DNA from: an uncultured Desulfobacca sp.
Lineage (GTDB): Bacteria; Desulfobacterota; Desulfobaccia; Desulfobaccales; Desulfobaccaceae
Direction: 5' to 3'
Assembly (NCBI GenBank): GCA_937958145.1
Contig: CALGOE010000144.1
Span: forward strand, 1 to 8,062
DNA length: 8,062 nucleotides
Part shown: in pieces, positions 6,803 through 8,062 of the stretch
How the letters are laid out: each line of letters starts with the position of its first letter
Position numbering within the stretch: the first letter of the stretch is position 1
The notes under the pieces: generated by a model
Databases searched by the model: none
Told to the model about the DNA's origin: nothing
Seen by the model: only the letters and a program-made list of their open reading frames with translations
Translations under genes and position numbers: made by a program

Positions 6803-6824
6803 AAATGTAACAAATATTACATTT
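6803..6824. promoter_or_regulatory. Operator-like inverted repeat AAATGTAA-N6-TTACATTT
   Basis: Perfect 8-base arms (6803-6810 and 6817-6824) flank a 6-base spacer, a geometry common for dimeric transcription regulators. It lies 91 bases before the exchanger gene, immediately upstream of a TTGACA hexamer at 6831-6836, and 31 bases before the candidate small ORF on the other strand. The regulator is unknown. Confidence 0.5.
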
Positions 6825-6875
6825 ATTGACTTGACAAAATAAGGCTTAAAAAGTTACGTTTATTATGACAAATAA
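6817..6875 (+). repeat. Imperfect direct repeat in the exchanger gene control region
   Basis: TTACATTTATT (6817-6827) followed after four bases by TGACAAAATAA (6832-6842) is repeated as TTACGTTTATT (6854-6864), one base, then TGACAAATAA (6866-6875). The copies start 37 bases apart. The first includes a TTGACA -35-like hexamer (6831-6836), but the best -10 candidates at the right spacing are poor. These may be two binding sites for one regulator, or a duplicated promoter element. Confidence 0.45.
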
Positions 6876-6883
6876 AAACTAAA

Positions 6884-6904
6884 TTTTTAATAACTTATTA
6901 AAAA
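6884..6904 (+). promoter_or_regulatory. Perfect 21-base AT palindrome next to the RBS
   Basis: TTTTTAATAA (6884-6893), a central C (6894) and TTATTAAAAA (6895-6904) form a perfect inverted repeat. It ends where the Shine-Dalgarno of the exchanger gene begins. As DNA it could be an operator; as RNA a loop this tight would lose some pairs and be weak. The AT-rich setting raises the chance of accidental symmetry, though ten paired bases is long. Confidence 0.5.
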
Positions 6905-6909
6905 AGGGG
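6904..6909 (+). promoter_or_regulatory. Ribosome binding site of the exchanger gene
   Basis: AAGGGG lies five bases before the ATG at 6915 and is the only clear Shine-Dalgarno among the plus-strand genes. It fixes the start codon. Confidence 0.75.
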
Positions 6910-6914
6910 AAAAA

Positions 6915-7880
6915 ATGGATAGTGTAATTGTGAATGTTGGCTATCTGCTTATCGGCGTGGTCATCTTGATTTTTGCAGCAAAGTATCTGGTCGAGGGCCT
7001 GATCGGCATCGCGGCCCGACTGGCAGTCGCCCCGTTTATTTTGGCGATGTTAATTATCAGCATTGATCTGGAGGAATTCGCTCCGGCGGTGATCGGCTCC
7101 TATCAGCATCTGACGGCTCTGGCCTTCGGCAGTATCCTGGGCACGGTGGTCTTTTTGATTCTGCTGGCTCTCGGTTCAGCCGCAGCGCTGTTTCCCATCA
7201 AACACCCTGACTTTCCTGTGAAGTATATCTGGATGCTTGGCGGCATGCTTTTGCTGGTTTTTTTATTGTCTTACGATGGAGAGATCAGCCGTCCTGACGG
7301 CTTCATTGTTCTGGGATTTTATGGGGCCTTCATGGCTTACCTGATTACCGACCTGCGGCAATCCCGGGCCGCCAAAGAGGAAATCGAAGAGGCGGAGGAG
7401 GAAGTGGAACAAATCCTTAAAGAGCCCCCCCGGCGCTTCCCCCTGATGTTTATCGGCGGGCTCATCGGGCTGGTGATCGGGGCACTCCTGGTCATACAAG
7501 GCGTGAAGGCGGTTCTGGTCTGGACGGGTATCGGTGAGACCATTCTTGGTTTAACCCTGCTGGCCATTGCGGCCAATTCGGTGGAGCTGGTGGAAGCCAT
7601 TATTCCGGCCCAAAAGGGGCATCCGGAAGTGGTTATCGGCAATGTCGCCGGCAGTTCCTTTTTCCAGCTGCTGTTTACCTTGGGGATTTGCGCCCTGATT
7701 CGTCCCCTGGTGGTGGAACCGGTGGCTTTGGATTACTTTTTTCCGGCAGTGGCCATCAGTTGGCTCATCTTGTTGCTCATTGTCTGGCGCGGTCATACTC
7801 CTCGCTGGCTCGGCGTGACCCTTATGGCCCTTTATATCGTGTTTGTGGCCGGCACCATAATGTTAGGCCTGAGGATATGA
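6915..7880 (+). CDS. Divergent CaCA-superfamily (Na+/Ca2+ exchanger-like) membrane protein
   Basis: This integral membrane protein of 321 residues has about ten hydrophobic segments in two halves and a charged acidic linker (residues 150-174, rich in Glu), the usual prokaryotic Na+/Ca2+ exchanger layout. The second alpha repeat is recognisable: GLTLLAIAANSVELVEA (212-228) against the family GTSxPE motif, then GNVAGSSFFQLL (242-253) against GNxxGSNxxN. The first repeat is more altered: ISIDLEEFAP (48-57) stands where GTSxPE is expected, and GSILGTVVFLILLALG (72-87) keeps the glycines but has no asparagine. Several residues that bind ions in characterised exchangers are therefore changed, so transported ion and mechanism are uncertain. 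A good RBS marks the start; upstream DNA carries palindromes suggesting regulation. It stands alone transcriptionally as far as the window shows. Confidence 0.8.
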   Translation: MDSVIVNVGYLLIGVVILIFAAKYLVEGLIGIAARLAVAPFILAMLIISIDLEEFAPAVIGSYQHLTALAFGSILGTVVFLILLALGSAAALFPIKHPDFPVKYIWMLGGMLLLVFLLSYDGEISRPDGFIVLGFYGAFMAYLITDLRQSRAAKEEIEEAEEEVEQILKEPPRRFPLMFIGGLIGLVIGALLVIQGVKAVLVWTGIGETILGLTLLAIAANSVELVEAIIPAQKGHPEVVIGNVAGSSFFQLLFTLGICALIRPLVVEPVALDYFFPAVAISWLILLLIVWRGHTPRWLGVTLMALYIVFVAGTIMLGLRI

Positions 7881-7937
7881 TTCTGCCAAGAATCGTCTGG
7901 CCTGATTAACCCGGCGGCATTGCCAACCTGATACAAT

Positions 7938-7951
7938 TTATTTTAAAATAA
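7938..7951. repeat. 14-base AT palindrome downstream of the exchanger gene
   Basis: TTATTTTAAAATAA is a perfect palindrome 58 bases after the stop. It is short and AT-rich, so chance is possible. No run of T after a GC stem is present, so it is not a standard terminator. Confidence 0.3.
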
Positions 7952-7988
7952 TGACTTAATTGATTAGGCCTCGGACCATTACCCTGTC

Positions 7989-8023
7989 GTGGCGGCATTT
8001 TTCCCAGAAAGGGGAGCCGCCAC
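7989..8023. terminator. Strong hairpin downstream of the exchanger gene
   Basis: GTGGCGGC (7989-7996) and GCCGCCAC (8016-8023) form a perfect 8-base GC-rich stem. Inside the loop, TCCC and GGGA can extend the pairing. There is no T run after it on the plus strand, and A-rich or T-rich flanks are lacking on the minus strand too, so a factor-independent terminator is only one option; a REP-like element (sharing GTGGCGGC with 2833-2840) is another. Confidence 0.45.
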
Positions 8024-8033
8024 CCATCTGACC

Positions 8034-8059
8034 TGGCCGGATATACAATTGTCCGGCCA
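8034..8059. repeat. Hairpin at the window's right edge
   Basis: TGGCCGGA (8034-8041) and TCCGGCCA (8052-8059) are perfect 8-base arms around a 10-base AT-rich loop. The sequence ends three bases later, so a following T run, which would make it a terminator, cannot be checked. It is the second hairpin in 71 bases. Confidence 0.5.
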
Positions 8060-8062
8060 AGA

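Larger units (their letters stand above)
6594..6914. other. 321-base spacer between permease and exchanger genes
   Basis: The left half (6594-6780) is of mixed composition and holds a 39-codon candidate gene on the minus strand. The right half (about 6795-6905) is strongly AT-rich and holds an inverted repeat, an imperfect direct repeat and a 21-base palindrome upstream of the exchanger gene. No tRNA or known riboswitch is recognised, and no convincing terminator for the permease gene is seen; a T run at about 6719-6725 lacks a clear stem before it. Confidence 0.6.

Noticed and set aside
6831..6860. Standard sigma-70 promoter starting with TTGACA at 6831
   Set aside because: The -35 is perfect, but at 17-18 base spacing the -10 candidates (TTACGT, TACGTT) are poor, so I did not list it as a promoter on its own.
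6594..6914. Metal-sensing riboswitch (for example yybP-ykoY type) upstream of the exchanger gene
   Set aside because: The AT-rich leader shows palindromes but none of the conserved GC-rich helices and loops of that class that I could identify.
7956..8062. Open minus-strand frame entering from the right edge (34 codons, containing GGGSPFWEKCRHDR) and ending at TAA 7956-7958
   Set aside because: It could be a gene C-terminus, but 34 open codons is not rare by chance, it runs through two hairpins typical of spacers, and I recognise no family.

Overview
The window is about 8 kb of GC-rich bacterial chromosome (AT-rich in the spacers) carrying five complete protein genes, one candidate small gene and an unusually dense set of short repeats. 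Reading from the left, thiM (hydroxyethylthiazole kinase) and glnS (glutaminyl-tRNA synthetase) form a minus-strand pair overlapping by 4 bases. Three plus-strand genes follow: polX (family X polymerase with PHP nuclease), an SLC13-type permease with two RCK_C-like domains, and a divergent Na+/Ca2+ exchanger (CaCA) family membrane protein. No tRNA, rRNA, CRISPR array, transposase or phage gene is visible. A bacterium with GlnRS, a bacterial PolX and heptanucleotide tandem repeats in its spacers would fit a Desulfobacterota/deltaproteobacterial genome (for example near Desulfobacca or the Syntrophobacterales). That placement is inference; nothing in the window proves it.

Left region (1-1058): downstream of thiM lies a diverged partial tandem duplication. 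The last 17 codons and stop of thiM, plus its heptamer-rich tail, occur twice (1-142 and 176-303). The copies are separated by a REP-like hairpin and differ by substitutions and by heptamer copy number (four versus two CCCTGAT units). Middle region (1055-4680): glnS and polX are divergent across a 191-base spacer that holds a second REP-like hairpin, with the same 7-bp arms as the first, and a small AT-rich inverted repeat just upstream of polX. Right region (4681-8062): the permease start codon is preceded directly by a CCACTGA tandem array with no Shine-Dalgarno, and an inverted copy of the heptamer lies about 70 bases upstream. A 321-base spacer follows; it holds a 39-codon candidate small gene on the minus strand, an operator-like inverted repeat, an imperfect direct repeat and a 21-base AT palindrome touching the ribosome binding site of the exchanger gene. 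The window ends in two strong hairpins.

No single pathway links the genes: thiamine salvage, tRNA charging, DNA repair and two transporters are side by side. The main items for follow-up are the repeat architecture (REP-like hairpins, heptamers abutting or entering genes), the exchanger-family protein with altered ion-site motifs and its palindrome-rich control region, and the 39-residue small ORF.
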